A stretch of 64,000 bases of DNA from assembly GCF_001522545.3 (NCBI RefSeq), contig NC_031769.1, forward strand, positions 74,803,356-74,867,355, in the 5' to 3' direction. Under the pieces are notes generated by a model that was given only the letters and a program-made list of their open reading frames with translations, did no database searches and was not told the DNA's origin. How positions within the stretch are numbered: position 1 is the stretch's first letter; every line of letters starts with the position of its first letter. Positions 12,381 through 23,253 of the stretch are shown here, in pieces. The position numbers were made by a program, and so were the translations under genes. Source of the DNA: Parus major. Taxonomy: Eukaryota > Chordata > Aves > Passeriformes > Paridae.

Positions 12381-13190
12381 TTTCTTGGTTTGGAAAACAG
12401 GCATCTGCTAAAGAAGGCAGGAGCCTCCCTTGGAATGAAAAATGTAAACTCCCTCACTCTGAATTATTATAGTTTTGAAATCAAGAGGCTCTCAGGCAAA
12501 GATATGGGAATAAGAATAATAGTTCTTTACTAGTATGTATAACAAGGCAAACAAACAACAGTAACTACAGCATTAATAACAAAACAGAACCAGGGACCCT
12601 TCTTAGCTGAGACGGGAAAGGATGGAGGAAAAGCTTTGCTTCACAAACCCCCTGCAGGTAGTCAGTCTGGGTGCCATTGCAGGGCTCTGCAGAACAGCCA
12701 GCTGGAACAGCAGGAATGAGCAGAAATCTCAGGCCAGTGGATGAGATCTATTAGAAGCTCAGCAGAGAAAATCCTGGGCTGGTGGATGAGATATATCAGA
12801 AGCTCCGTGGTGGTCGCTGGTACTGCAGGATGTCCCAGCAGGACAGGGGGTGAGGGGGCCCACAGACAAAGAAAAAGAAGAAGCAGCTCCATCTGGATTA
12901 TGGCAGATTCCTTTCCACAACCAACAACAGGTCCAAGCGTGTCCTGCTCTGAAGCTGCAAGAAACCAGCCCTGCCTCCACCCTGTAGATCCCCCGCCCTC
13001 CCTTTTACCTGCTCCCCTTCTCTTGGGCCCAGCCAAACTCTTTGTATTTCTCAAGCACCCAATAAGTACCAGCAGTCAGGTTTCCCCACAGCTAATGGGT
13101 AAAAATTCAATAGGTGAGAAGGAACAAAGGGAAGGACACCTAACCCCCAACATAGCTGATAGGCCATCAAGACATTCTTGAAGTCTGGCG
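12381..13190 (-). mobile_element. LTR of the TGTCCTGGTTTG type, older copy
   Basis: It shares with 53997-55051 the block AAGAAGGCAGGAGCC...GGAATGAAAAATGTAAAC...TTTTGAAATCAAGAGGCTCTCAGGCAAAGATATGGGAATAAGAATAA.AGTTCTTTACTAG. The left edge is a decayed TTTCTTGGTTTGG. It contains a tandem duplication at about 12723-12815 (CCAGTGGATGAGATCTATTAGAAGCTC followed by GCTGGTGGATGAGATATATCAGAAGCTC). The right border is not resolved. Minus orientation is inferred because the AG-containing block is the complement of an R/U5-like sequence. The 146-codon open frame here has no recognised domain. Confidence 0.75.
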
Positions 13191-13312
13191 TAATTCTCTC
13201 ACTGCCACTTCAGTTATGTTAGTCTGTAGATTTATTTTTTCAGGGATTTGAGAGGAGTTAAAAATGAACAAATCCTTAAAACCATGGAGTTGTTATAAAT
13301 GCATATTATAAG

Positions 13313-13924
13313 TGTTATAAACGCAATGGCAAAATAAGGTTAATATAAAAAGCAATTTATTATAAAACAATTCCAATCATAAGCAACGAGAGAAAAAAAA
13401 ACACAATAAATAAATCAGTGCAGCGCCAGGTGGACAGGGGTCTGTACCCAGAGGTACAGATTTTCCCAAATCCACGAAGAAGGGACTGCGGTCCGGGGTT
13501 TTTATAAGGATTTTTGTATCCTGAGGCAAAACCCGGGATGGTTTTCGCAGTCCAACAAAGAGTCTAGATGTGTGGATGAATAGATTTCCCGGATCCGTGG
13601 AGCTGAGTCAACAGTCGACGGGGCAGAGTCCTTTCACATGCAAATGGTTCTGAGTGTCTTCTGATTGCATCTCCTGGGGTGGAGTGGCCAGTTTGGGTGC
13701 GGAACAGATGGATATCTCGGCTGGGCTACTCTCACTGCCTGGTTTGATTGTCTGTGTCCTGCTCTTTATTTCGTGCTGATAATCGTCCCTGTAGATCGTT
13801 ACCGCCTGACTTGGGAAGGAATCTCTGGATCATGCTACATTTTGTATCTTTACAGTATTGTAAATATAACATATATTTCTTTATTCTCTTTCACGAATTT
13901 TTATCCAATGCCACATTTATCACA
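13313..13924 (-). mobile_element. Solo LTR (~612 bp), TGTGATAAATG...TTTATAACA type
   Basis: The plus-strand edges are TGTTATAAACGC and TTTATCACA, the complement of a TG...CA element. On the minus strand a TATA box TTATAAAAACCCCGG (about 13490-13507) and an AATAAA (AATAAATTGC, about 13350) lie in promoter-to-polyadenylation order. An octamer-like ATTTGCAT (minus strand, about 13640) lies upstream. Flanks TAAG and TAAT agree at 3 of 4 bases, so a decayed 4-bp duplication is possible. CpG density is higher than in the surroundings. Confidence 0.7.
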
Positions 13925-14026
13925 TAATATTGGCTTTTCACAAAATGTTGAAATAGATATTATATATAATGTTAAAGTAATTTTGCTATAGTTTTGATTT
14001 CTATTAACTAAACTTAGGCGTAGTAG

Positions 14027-14479
14027 TGAAATAGCTGATAACTATATGCTTGTGAACTGCCTGCTTAGTTGAGACAACATCCAATGGACATATGATGAAA
14101 ACCCCTGCTACTGATATGCCAACTATCAGCACATACCATCTGAAAAAAGTATGGTCCAAAACCCAAGCTGGAAGTCATAGTAAGAATGGACTATTAAAAC
14201 CATTATGGTTTTATGGACCATTAAGAAGGTGGCCCTGAGGAGGAGTCATGTTAAACAGTTCTTGGAACATAAAAATAAGTTTTGAGGAAAAGTTTGAATA
14301 TAACTGTTTATGAATATGCAATAGAAAAAGCATATAAAAAGTGTCTCTGAAACTTTTGAAGAGGTGTGCTCTTGGCTGAATTCCAAGCACCTGGCTGTTA
14401 AACGTTGTTTTATCTTTGTCTCCTATAGTCCTTTATAAACTTTTAAATTTTACCAGGAGAGTGAACCTCATTTTCCACA
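14027..14479 (+). mobile_element. Solo LTR (~453 bp), second U3 type, copy B
   Basis: It aligns with 10922-11344 from TGAAATAGCTGATA through ACTGCCTGCTTAGTTGAGACAAC, AGGAGGAGTCATGTTAAACAGTTCTTGGAA and GGTGTGCTCTTGGC to TTACCAGGAGAGTGAACC..TTTTCCACA. A TATA-like CATATAAAAAG lies at about 14331. The two copies are clearly diverged, implying older insertions. No target duplication was found. Confidence 0.8.
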
Positions 14480-15277
14480 GAGTCTATTCTGTGTATGATA
14501 GAAGAAATTACTATTATTATTCCTGTTATTGTTATTATTACTATTTTGAGGAAAAATAATTCTTAGAGAAAGTTTTTTCAGAGTTATAGTAGGAGCCATC
14601 ACAGATATACAGAATTTGTAATACAGAAATATAACTGTGTATATGCAAATATGCCTGGAAATATGGAAGTAATGATTATAGGGTAAGCAAACAAAAGGGA
14701 GAAGCTTGTAATTTCATGATTCATGTTTTTCTACTGGTAAGTCATAGAGGTGATTATTACACTTAACAAGGAAATTTACACATTTTAGTTTGATATTCTA
14801 CAATCTTTCCTGTTCATCATGCCATTAAAAAAAAAAAAAGAAAAAAAAAAAAAAAGAAAAAAAGAGTGTTATTTTTGTTATTGCTTTTTTATTATTTTTA
14901 TTATTGCTATTTTGAGTATTATTGCTTATTTGCTTTCAAAATACTGTTGAGAACTTACACTGAAAATGCACATGATGGATGCAGTTTTTGCATTACTTCA
15001 GAAGAGATTGGGTATGAATTTAAGGTGCCAGACCACACATGAATGCTTGAGCTAGTCTGTTGTAACAGTGTTAGCAGTGCTCCCTGTGCAGTGTGCCATA
15101 ACATGTAATCATTTTGCTTCCAGTTAAGAAAGCTGGCTTAAGCTGGGCTTGGAGTGGTAACTCACACTTCTAGATATGGCACAGCAATGCTTTAAATGGA
15201 AACTGCTACATGTTGGAAGGGTAGGAGGAAAAAGCATACAAGATTAGACACAAGGAAGTTATAATATCAAGCCTGTT
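14480..15277. other. Unique DNA with A-rich and ATT-rich simple repeats
   Basis: It contains an interrupted poly-A run at 14827-14863 and scattered TTATTATT tracts (14508-14555 and 14876-14925). No gene was seen. Confidence 0.6.
14827..14863. repeat. A-rich simple repeat
   Basis: This is a run of A interrupted by single G bases. It is not next to any LINE 3' end that I can recognise. Confidence 0.9.
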
Positions 15278-15893
15278 TGTGAAAAACGAGGTTCACATAA
15301 TTTTTATAGAATTTAAAAGTTTAATAAAAAAACAATTAGGTGAGAAAAATAAAGTAAAGTATACAGATACGGCCAGGTATCTCTGCATTCAGCTAAGAGA
15401 GCACACCTTACTAACAAAGGATTGTCCCTTAAAAACAGAACTCTACTACATATCCATAAATTCTCATACATATTCATACATTCTTCTTAGGATCTTTGGT
15501 GTTCTTCTGTTTAGTTTTCTCTTGCCCCCTTCCCAATAGATCAATCTTCTTGGCGCCATTGAGATTTACATTCCCTGATACCAGGAATGCAATAAATTCC
15601 TCCCCCAGAGCTCTGGTCACTGCTGTCTTCATCTGGATAAGATAGTTTACAAATGCAGGAGTCTCTAGCTATTTTTTTTTTTCCACAGTCTTTGGGTTAT
15701 ACAAACAAAGACAGTTTTTATTTTAATACTATGTCATAACCTAACCTATATGTATTATACTACTATTTCTAAATTTCATCAATAACAGAAATAAAGAAAA
15801 CTATATTAATACAACAAAATTTCTCATTCTTATACACATAACATTCATCTTAATATTTGTGAAAAGCCAGTAACATAAAATGTATCTATAGCA
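15278..15893 (-). mobile_element. Divergent LTR related to the 4-bp-TSD family
   Basis: The plus-strand left edge TGTGAAAAACGAGGTTCAC resembles TCTTAAAAACGAGATTCAC of the neighbouring family. Next come AAAACAATTAGGTGAGAAAAATAAAGTAAAG and GGCCAGGTATCTC, paralleling AAGACAATTAGGAGACAAAAGAAATAAAGCAAAG...GGCCGGGTGCCC. Flanking direct repeat CTGTT (15273-15277 and 15894-15898) supports the borders; because the start base is ambiguous it can be read as 4 or 5 bp. Only 24 bases separate it from the next LTR. U3 differs strongly, so it is an older or recombinant subfamily. Confidence 0.75.
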
Positions 15894-15917
15894 CTGTTGA
15901 ATATAAGGTGAAAGGGC

Positions 15918-16514
15918 TATTAAAAATGAGATTCACTTAATAAATTATAAAAAGAATTTAGTATAAATAAAAAGACAATTAGGAGACAAAAGAAATAAAG
16001 CAAAGGGTTAAAACGGCCGGGTGCCCTGGGGGGTTGCCAGGAACACAGGACCACTCCTTTTATCCCCCCCTGCTATGAAGGTTTAATACATATTCAAAGT
16101 GTCCCATCCCTGGTTCCACCTTCTTAGATCATGCTTTTGTACAATTTTTATTTTCTGCTGGTCAGCATTTATTTTGCTGGTCAGCATTATTCTAGCTGGT
16201 CAGCATTATTTTGGAGTTTGGTTTCCTTTCTTCTGCAGATGGTCACTGGCCGATAAGAGTCCGGGCCCCTCATCCTTCCCCTGAGGGTAGCTGGGCTTCA
16301 TATCTTCCACTGATAACAGTTTGAGCTCTATTGTTCTCCTGATAACTGCTTGGGCCCCAGCATCCTTGTCCTCTGGGGTTTCCTTGCCTTGTACCTAGGA
16401 AATTCTTTTAAACTTAAAACTTGTTAGCAAGAAAAAGGTACATACATAGCTAAAAAGTATTTAATATATGATATTCATCTGCGAAAGCCAATATCACAAT
16501 ACAAATTTATAACA
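15918..16514 (-). mobile_element. Solo LTR (597 bp), family with 4-bp TSD, copy 2
   Basis: The plus-strand edges are TATTAAAAATGAGATTCAC and ATTTATAACA, with a perfect GGGC duplication (15914-15917 and 16515-16518). It is nearly collinear with 11571-12140, including CGGCCGGGTGCCCTGGGGGGTTGCC and CTTGTACCTAGGAAATTC. A locally repeated TGCTGGTCAGCATTATTTT segment (about 16157-16212, three units) lies in its U3 and is shorter in copy 1. Confidence 0.93.
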
Positions 16515-16518
16515 GGGC

Positions 16519-17637
16519 TGACCGGAAGAGTAAGAGGAAAGCAAAGTTTATTAGATGTGGGGTGCTGTTATTCTCTTAATTTTGACAAAAAATATGAGTA
16601 TGAGACATTTTTAATTGAAACTTCATTTTTGTTCTCCGTAAAAACTAAATTGATTGTTGACCTGACATTAATTTCATTCTCTTAATGAAAAAAAAGAAAT
16701 GGTATGTACTCTGTAGATACTCTTTCTGTGTCAGGGATTACAGGCATATTATCTATCCATAATTTTTTTGGGGTGTTATTTTATTTTGGACGGCAGATTT
16801 GTACCTTCTTAATGTTCTCAGTGATGTCATGCTAAAATTATTGTCTATGTAGTGTTTATTTCTTACTGGTCCATTTTAAATAACATATAATGACTTCAAG
16901 TATTTTTCTTTCCTTTTAGTAAGTATGATGGAAGAACATTATCTTAGTTCTGATATTTTGGTCTTCTGGATCAGATATTCAGTATTAAAACTGATGAAGA
17001 TGAGTCATCTCTAACTTACATAGATGCTTCCTAAGTTCTGCCAATTAGTTGAGATTTGATTAATACTAAATAATAGATTAATACTAAAAATTACCACCCT
17101 ATTTACTCTTGGTTTTTAATTCTTTATTTTTTTTTATATTTACAAGTCAATTTCTATACCATGGACAATCTGATTCTGCCTTTTTACTTCACTATGCTGT
17201 ATGTGAAACCAATTTTCTACCCTTCCTTAAATATTTTGAATTGTGTGTGGAGTAGTCTCTCTCCTGTTATTTCTTTAAATGAACTTCACTGTACCAAGTG
17301 AGGAAATGATCACTTCATATTTCCCAAACATCCTGAAAACCTTTACCTCCACACAAAAAAATATTACTTTCTTTGCTGCTGCTTGAAAGCCCTTTGCAAA
17401 CATTAAAGTTCAAACAGCTCTGTGCAAGAGATAAGTACTGTATTATAATCAATTCCATTACCTATAAAGCTCTACTGTTCAACTTTATGTAGAATTTCTA
17501 TAAGCCAGCAGCTGCAAATTAACGATGATCTAACTTTTTAGTCTGTGGATTTCAGTATACAGCATGAATTGACCTACTGACATTTTAATTGCTTTCATGC
17601 ATGATTGTGATGTTACTTTAAATTATCACTTGTGTCA
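16519..17637. other. Unique AT-rich DNA, no gene seen
   Basis: Nothing was recognised between two LTRs of the same family in opposite orientation. Confidence 0.5.
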
Positions 17638-17641
17638 CACA

Positions 17642-18195
17642 TGTTATAAGTTTTTATTATGATATTGGCTCTCGCAGATGAATATTTTTTAGCTATGTAT
17701 GTACCTTTTTCTTGCTAACAAGTTTTAAGTTTAAAAAGAATTTCCTAGGTACAAGGCGAGGAAACCCCAGAGGGCAAGGACACTGGGGCCCAGGCTGTTA
17801 TCAGGAGAATAATAGAAGCCAAACTGTTATCAGCGGAATATATGAAGCCCAGCTACCCTCAAGACAAGGATGAGGGGCCCGGACGGTTATCTGCCCTGAC
17901 CATCTGCAGAAGGAAAGAAACCAAATGATGACCAGCAAAATAAATGCTGATCAGCAGAAAATAAGTGATCTAAGAAGGTGGAACCAGGGGAAGGGACGCT
18001 TTGAATATTCATTGGACCTTTATAGCAGGGGGGGGATAAAAGGGAGAATTCCTGGGATACCAAGTGTTTTCCTGGCAACCCCCCCAGGGCACCCGGCCGT
18101 TTTAACCCTTTGCTTTATTTCTTTTGTCTCCTAATTGTCTTTTTATTTATATTTAATTCTTTTTATAATTTATTAATTGAATCTCGTTTTTAAGA
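17642..18195 (+). mobile_element. Solo LTR (554 bp), family with 4-bp TSD, copy 3
   Basis: It runs from TGTTATAAGTTTTTATTATG to CTCGTTTTTAAGA and is flanked by CACA (17638-17641 and 18196-18199). It has AGCAGGGGGGGGATAAAAGGG (a TATA-like site at about 18037), the conserved CGGCCGTTTTAACCCTTTGC block, and ATTTAATTCTT near the 3' end in place of ATTAAA. Confidence 0.93.
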
Positions 18196-18199
18196 CACA

Positions 18200-19900
18200 G
18201 CCGCTGGTCTTCAGGCCAGTGGATATTTTCTTGTAACTGGGATCCTAAATTTCCTACAGTTGTCCCTAGACTTCCTCACATCCATCAATCTCTCAGCATC
18301 AGTAACTACAAGCGCTTCTGTATTTTCTTTCTGACCAAATGGAGTGCTCACGTCAGATATGATTTTCCTTCCTGCACCAGCCTCATTGCAGTTATTAGCT
18401 TTTTATTTTATTTCTCTTCTCAAAAATTGTGAGTGAAATATATTGTGCATTAAAACTGCAAGTATGGATTGAGCAAAATTATATATGAAAATTCCAAATT
18501 TGAGGAAATTTAAAGAAATATGAAACCTCCAACACTTCATGTTCCATTCTGACATTTTGAAAGTGAACTTTAAAAACTACTTTTAGCTTTGAAAATGCAA
18601 CTGCTTTTAAAAAGAAAACACTGGAAATTAAATTGAACATCCGTCTAAAAAATACCTATTGATTTAAATTCTTCTGAGTATCATAAACATGATCCTTTTA
18701 TGTCAAAGTGAAGTTAGGGAAGGGGAAAAAACTAATCTCTGTACATCTGTAATATAGAACAGCATGTCATAGCACAGAAAAATAAGCTGTGCCTACTCAG
18801 TTAACCTCTGATCACTTTCTTCTTTTGAACTGGACTCACCGCTGTCGGGTTCCTGATCTTTATCACTGGAATTCATTTGCCTGAACTCTATGTCTATTCA
18901 GTAATAGAATCAGCAAATCATAAATGTTTCCTCTTATGAGTTATTTCTCTATCTTTTCTGATGATCAAGGCATATATGAACAGAAGAATTCCTGGTTCAT
19001 CATAGTCATCTAATTCTTTCTTCTACTTTCTGAATTGACATTTTTAAAAGGAGAATTTTCTGCTTTCTCATTTTAGGAGCATTAGGTTTATCAAATTTCT
19101 TTCACACTTACTTGTGGCTCAACCTTCAGAAGTACAGAGAAGTTCCCAGCCTCCTGCCCTGGGTTCCAGTCAGGTGATAAAAGGGTTTTGCTTTTATTTT
19201 TATCCTTCCTGATCCTGAAGTCTAGCCCATATATACATGTTTGTTGTTTTGATTATTTTGTGCTGTTTCCATGTTTTTCCTGTCTTTTTCATTAATCTGG
19301 AAAATAGGAAATACATCTTGTTTTTTGTTATGTGTACAAAGGTTTTGCTGTTTTCCTTTATCCTTTGTTATTTCTTAAGTGCCAGGTTACTTCTGCCATG
19401 ACCAAAGTAAGTTCTGACAGTTGCAAAGAGAGAAAAAAGTTGTGTTTTTATTTATTCCAATGAAAATAAGCTCATCTGGAAAAACTGCCGAATGTTTTTC
19501 CTTTTTCGTCACATTCTGCCCCTCAGGCTTCCAACTCAATAGCATTTATTTCTGTTCAACTTTGGAATCTAAGAGAATTTGGGACCACCCAATGAAGGTG
19601 TCACTAGCGTGTAGTTCTGGCCCCTCAGGACTTCCCACACACAGACTCTTGTATTATAAGCTGTCTGGTAGCCTATAGCATGGCACTATATCTGCAATCA
19701 AAAGTTGCCTGCAATCTCCTTATTGAGAGGAATGACGGGTTTGTCTTTACAAACAAGTTGTGGGTCTGCTGATAAGATGCAGCTATCAGTGAGAGACAAC
19801 AGAAACAATGGGATGGATTCCACTAAAAGATCAAAGATACACTGAAAGAGCACCATCAATTCCACAAAAGCTAAGAATTAAGAAGGGATTATGCATGCGG
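18200..19900. other. Unique AT-rich DNA, no gene seen
   Basis: There is no exon, RNA gene or repeat that I can support. Confidence 0.5.
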
Positions 19901-20179
19901 TGTGGGGGGAGAAGGTATCCCAGGTATCAGGCGTTCTAGGAAGCCTGTACCTCTCAAGTACCTCAGCCTATGGGGAAAGAGAGAAGGGACAAGCGGCCAG
20001 GAATGAAGATAAAAAGGAGGCTGCGCCCTCCAAAAATTTGAGAGACCCCAGGGGAATGCCCCATGGCCTCTCCCTTTAAATAAAGGAGATAAATATTTCT
20101 TTTTGAATAAAGAAAAAGGACTCCTCTGTCTCCTTTTTGGACATAAACCTCTGGTGTTCGTGGATTAATTTTCCTGACA
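19901..20179 (+). mobile_element. LTR (~279 bp) with two polyadenylation signals
   Basis: It starts TGTGGGGGGAGAAGG and ends ATTAATTTTCCTGACA. It has GAAGATAAAAAGGAGG (TATA-like, about 20007), then TTAAATAAAGGAG and TTGAATAAAGAAAAAGG. A GGACATAAACCTCTGGTGTTCGTGG tail follows that looks like U5. No clear target duplication is visible (flanks ATGCGG and TTATTA). It is unrelated to the other families here as far as I can see. Confidence 0.7.
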
Positions 20180-22834
20180 TTATTAAAGGTGAAATTAAAT
20201 AAAGGCATATGATAAAATTTTGGAAGACTATCTGGGCCCCATGCCATGTTCAAGAATGGTTACATGCCCAAGTCTCTCCTATCCTCCATATGAATAACTG
20301 TCATCATGGGGTGAAGGACTGTGTTGATGAAGGTCATGTTTCTGGTGATGGGTAGGGATTAAACCCACTTCTGTGGACAGTATATTCTCATGGAATTATT
20401 AATTGCCTTCAAAATACTGAGTCAGCACTCATTTGAAATCAGTGGAAGATTTCCATCACCCTTAGTGGGCTTTGTATGGTTCTGCATTATATACCTTGAT
20501 TTGTAAATGTTGTATTAGACAGGAGATTTCAAACTGTGTGATTTGTTTACAACTAGGAGGTTTTTTCTTAAATCTATTTTTCTCTGTTGAAGGTGCCTGT
20601 ACTCTCACCCCCAAGAAGGATTGATTAGTTTCGAGTCCACACATTAAGTACAGACTCAATTTCATAAAATATTAAATAGTCTTCCAGATAAAACTGGTTT
20701 TGTTTCCCACATGTACCAAGCAGCTTGGTTTTCATAACAATGAAAGCCAAAATAAAGTATGCAAAGTATAATGAAATCACTCTGTTTATTTGTAGTGCTA
20801 ACATCATTATTTGGTTCAAAGGATTTTATTAATATTGAAGATTCAGGAACAAATTATGAATTATCTAAGAAGACCTCTTAAGTAGCAGATGTGACTAAAA
20901 GATTGACACACTCAATGCCAGTTAAAAAACAACAACATAGCTCACTGGGGAAAGCTGGGATAATGATGCAGACCAAATTTATATTCAATCAATACTATTG
21001 TCAGCAAAATGGGGTTGAAGCCAATGGGAGAGTTGTCCATGCTAGAATTAAAAGAACCATCCCAGAATAACTTGCATGGTCCTAAGCCAACAACAGATTG
21101 TTGGAAACAAGACTTCTGATCAATACTTCATTCACTGTGACAATCTAGCATCTTTCATTTGTGTTTTGTTCCTCTAAAACCAGCGAGGTTATTTTAACTT
21201 GGTTTAACTGAAGCAGGTGAAAGCTGTTTCTGCAGCCCAGCAACTGAGGAGACTGACCCCAAATTACCAAAGTGTGCAAGTTTGTGAATTGACCCATTGA
21301 CCTCACTGATACTGTTCATCTGCCAAATATTAAGGGAAGCAATTACTTCTTGGCACAAACCTTGCCCATGCATGCACTTCCTGACTCACAGCTAGCCCCC
21401 AGCTTACTTTCCAACTTGCTCCAGTGCACTCAAGCAAGAAAAGCTATTATTGTGTCCAAAACATTCAGAGCTTACTTCAAAAACTGAATTTTCTCATAAT
21501 CTGAGGTGAAAATATGCCTGCTGCCAGATGCTAATTGTATTCAGAAAAGTAGCAGGAAAAGTCAGATTGCAGTGACATGGACAAGGAGGGGCATATAAGA
21601 AATTTCCTTGTCTGGCATAGTTATTCAGGGATGCTCCTAACAATGTATTTTCATTCTTCTTCTCAAAGGAAGTTTGTGCTGTTTTAACAAAGAACAGTCT
21701 GTGACTGGAAGAAAAAAAGGACCAAAGAGGGTCATTCAAAGGCAATTCAGTAGGCAAAAGGGTAGATATCTCATTCAAGTTATTGAAACCTGAAGAACTT
21801 TCCAATTTTGCACTAAAGACAGAATATAAAAAAACTCACAGAAATCCATCATAATCTTTCCACTCACTTATGTAGTTTTGATCAAAATTTTTCTCACTCC
21901 TTTTAAAGTAATTTTTGTACCTGTTTTGCCCATTTTTAATTCAGCAGTAATTTGACATCCATTACAACTAGGATCAGTCCGAAGGTGTAATTGCCCTACT
22001 GTGGAAAATAGTGGGAAGAGATTAATTAACATCTTCATATCTCATCTTCTATATAATGACTTTGTCATAACTAAAATTGTCTTTCTCTCATCATACTGTC
22101 ATGTTCTCCAGGCTTCAGCTGGGTGCTACACTTGAAAAGGTCAATTATTGTAAGTTCAAAAAAATACATGAAAGTGAACAACTGACATTTAACCTAAGTG
22201 ATGATGCTCTGATTTTTAACTGTGAGTTTGACTAATTTAAAACCAATTTGAAACAATTCTTTGCTTCATTGCCTCTGCAGTGAGACTCCAAAAATTTGAC
22301 CCAAGAGAATATAATTCAAGATGGAATAGACACTTAGTAGATATATATGTCTCACTGTCATAAATTCTCTAAAGTACTGAGCAAATGCAATTAAATTAAG
22401 GGAGGTTTTTTTTTCTTTTTCCCTTGTTTTTTAATAGTTCTTTTGTTACTGTGTGATATTTCTACCCATAAAGCAAAAAACCAAGCCTGTTTCCTGAAGA
22501 ATATCTCTCTTTGATTTATTGACTCTACTTTGGCAAGTGTTTGCTTCCATGACAATCTACTGCTGCAAGTGCTGGTAATGAGTAAACTCCTTCTAGTAAA
22601 ACCGTGACATGTTCCAATTGATCCTGAGCTGGAATGACAGCACTATAACTCTGTTGTATTCACCGATGATCTGTTATAGACTTTACTCTGATATCATTCG
22701 CTGAAAGTGATATCCTTCCTAAAGTCAACTGAGCAATTTTCACAATAAAGGAATGTTTGAATTCAGAAGGTACCTCAGGTTTATGTATATTTTTCTTTCT
22801 TACATGCCTTTCTGTGGAGTACAGTGATCCATAC
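20180..22834. other. Unique AT-rich DNA, no gene seen
   Basis: The longest open frames are about 100 codons with no known domain. I saw no repeat. Confidence 0.5.
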
Positions 22835-23253
22835 TGTGAGGTGCCTCTGCCCAGGGAGGCAAAGATTTAGTTTCAAATAAGCATTGTTAAAGTGAGAGGC
22901 ATGGCTTTAAAGCCGGGGAAGAGTAAATTCCATCCCTCTGCCTCAGGGGATGAGCCCCGTGAGCCTGGAAAGAGTCACTCCACCCCAGACCCTCGTGGGG
23001 GTGGCAGTCCAGGGTGTTCGGATTGGTTCTGTGCCCCTGGGGTTTCTCCCTTGGTCTGTCCCTATTAAGACCCCGACCTTAAACTCCACCCTGGTTCTGT
23101 CCCACAAAACCCACCACCCTGCCTCTGTCTGGGACTCTCTGTCTCTGGATTTAAGCTGAGTTTGTTCCTGTGATGAATAAATGGTCTCCTGAGCTTAACC
23201 AAGCAGAAACCTGTCTCATTGAATTCTCATGCCAGTCACCAGTAACTGTAGCC
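22835..23253 (+). mobile_element. LTR (~400 bp), GC-rich U3
   Basis: It begins TGTGAGGTGCCTCTGCCC and is strikingly GC-rich against its AT-rich surroundings. It has TCCCTATTAAGACCCC (possible TATA variant), GTGATGAATAAATGG (AATAAA at 23176-23181), and a CTGTCTCATTGAATTCTC tail typical of an R-U5. The right border lies between about 23235 and 23253 and the target duplication is unclear. Confidence 0.7.

Noticed and set aside
12662..13181. Frames of 130-146 codons on both strands
   Set aside because: They are inside the LTR at 12381-13190, overlapping on opposite strands, with no domain.
15278..16514. A provirus with two LTRs
   Set aside because: The two LTRs have different target duplications and only 24 bp between them, so they are separate insertions.
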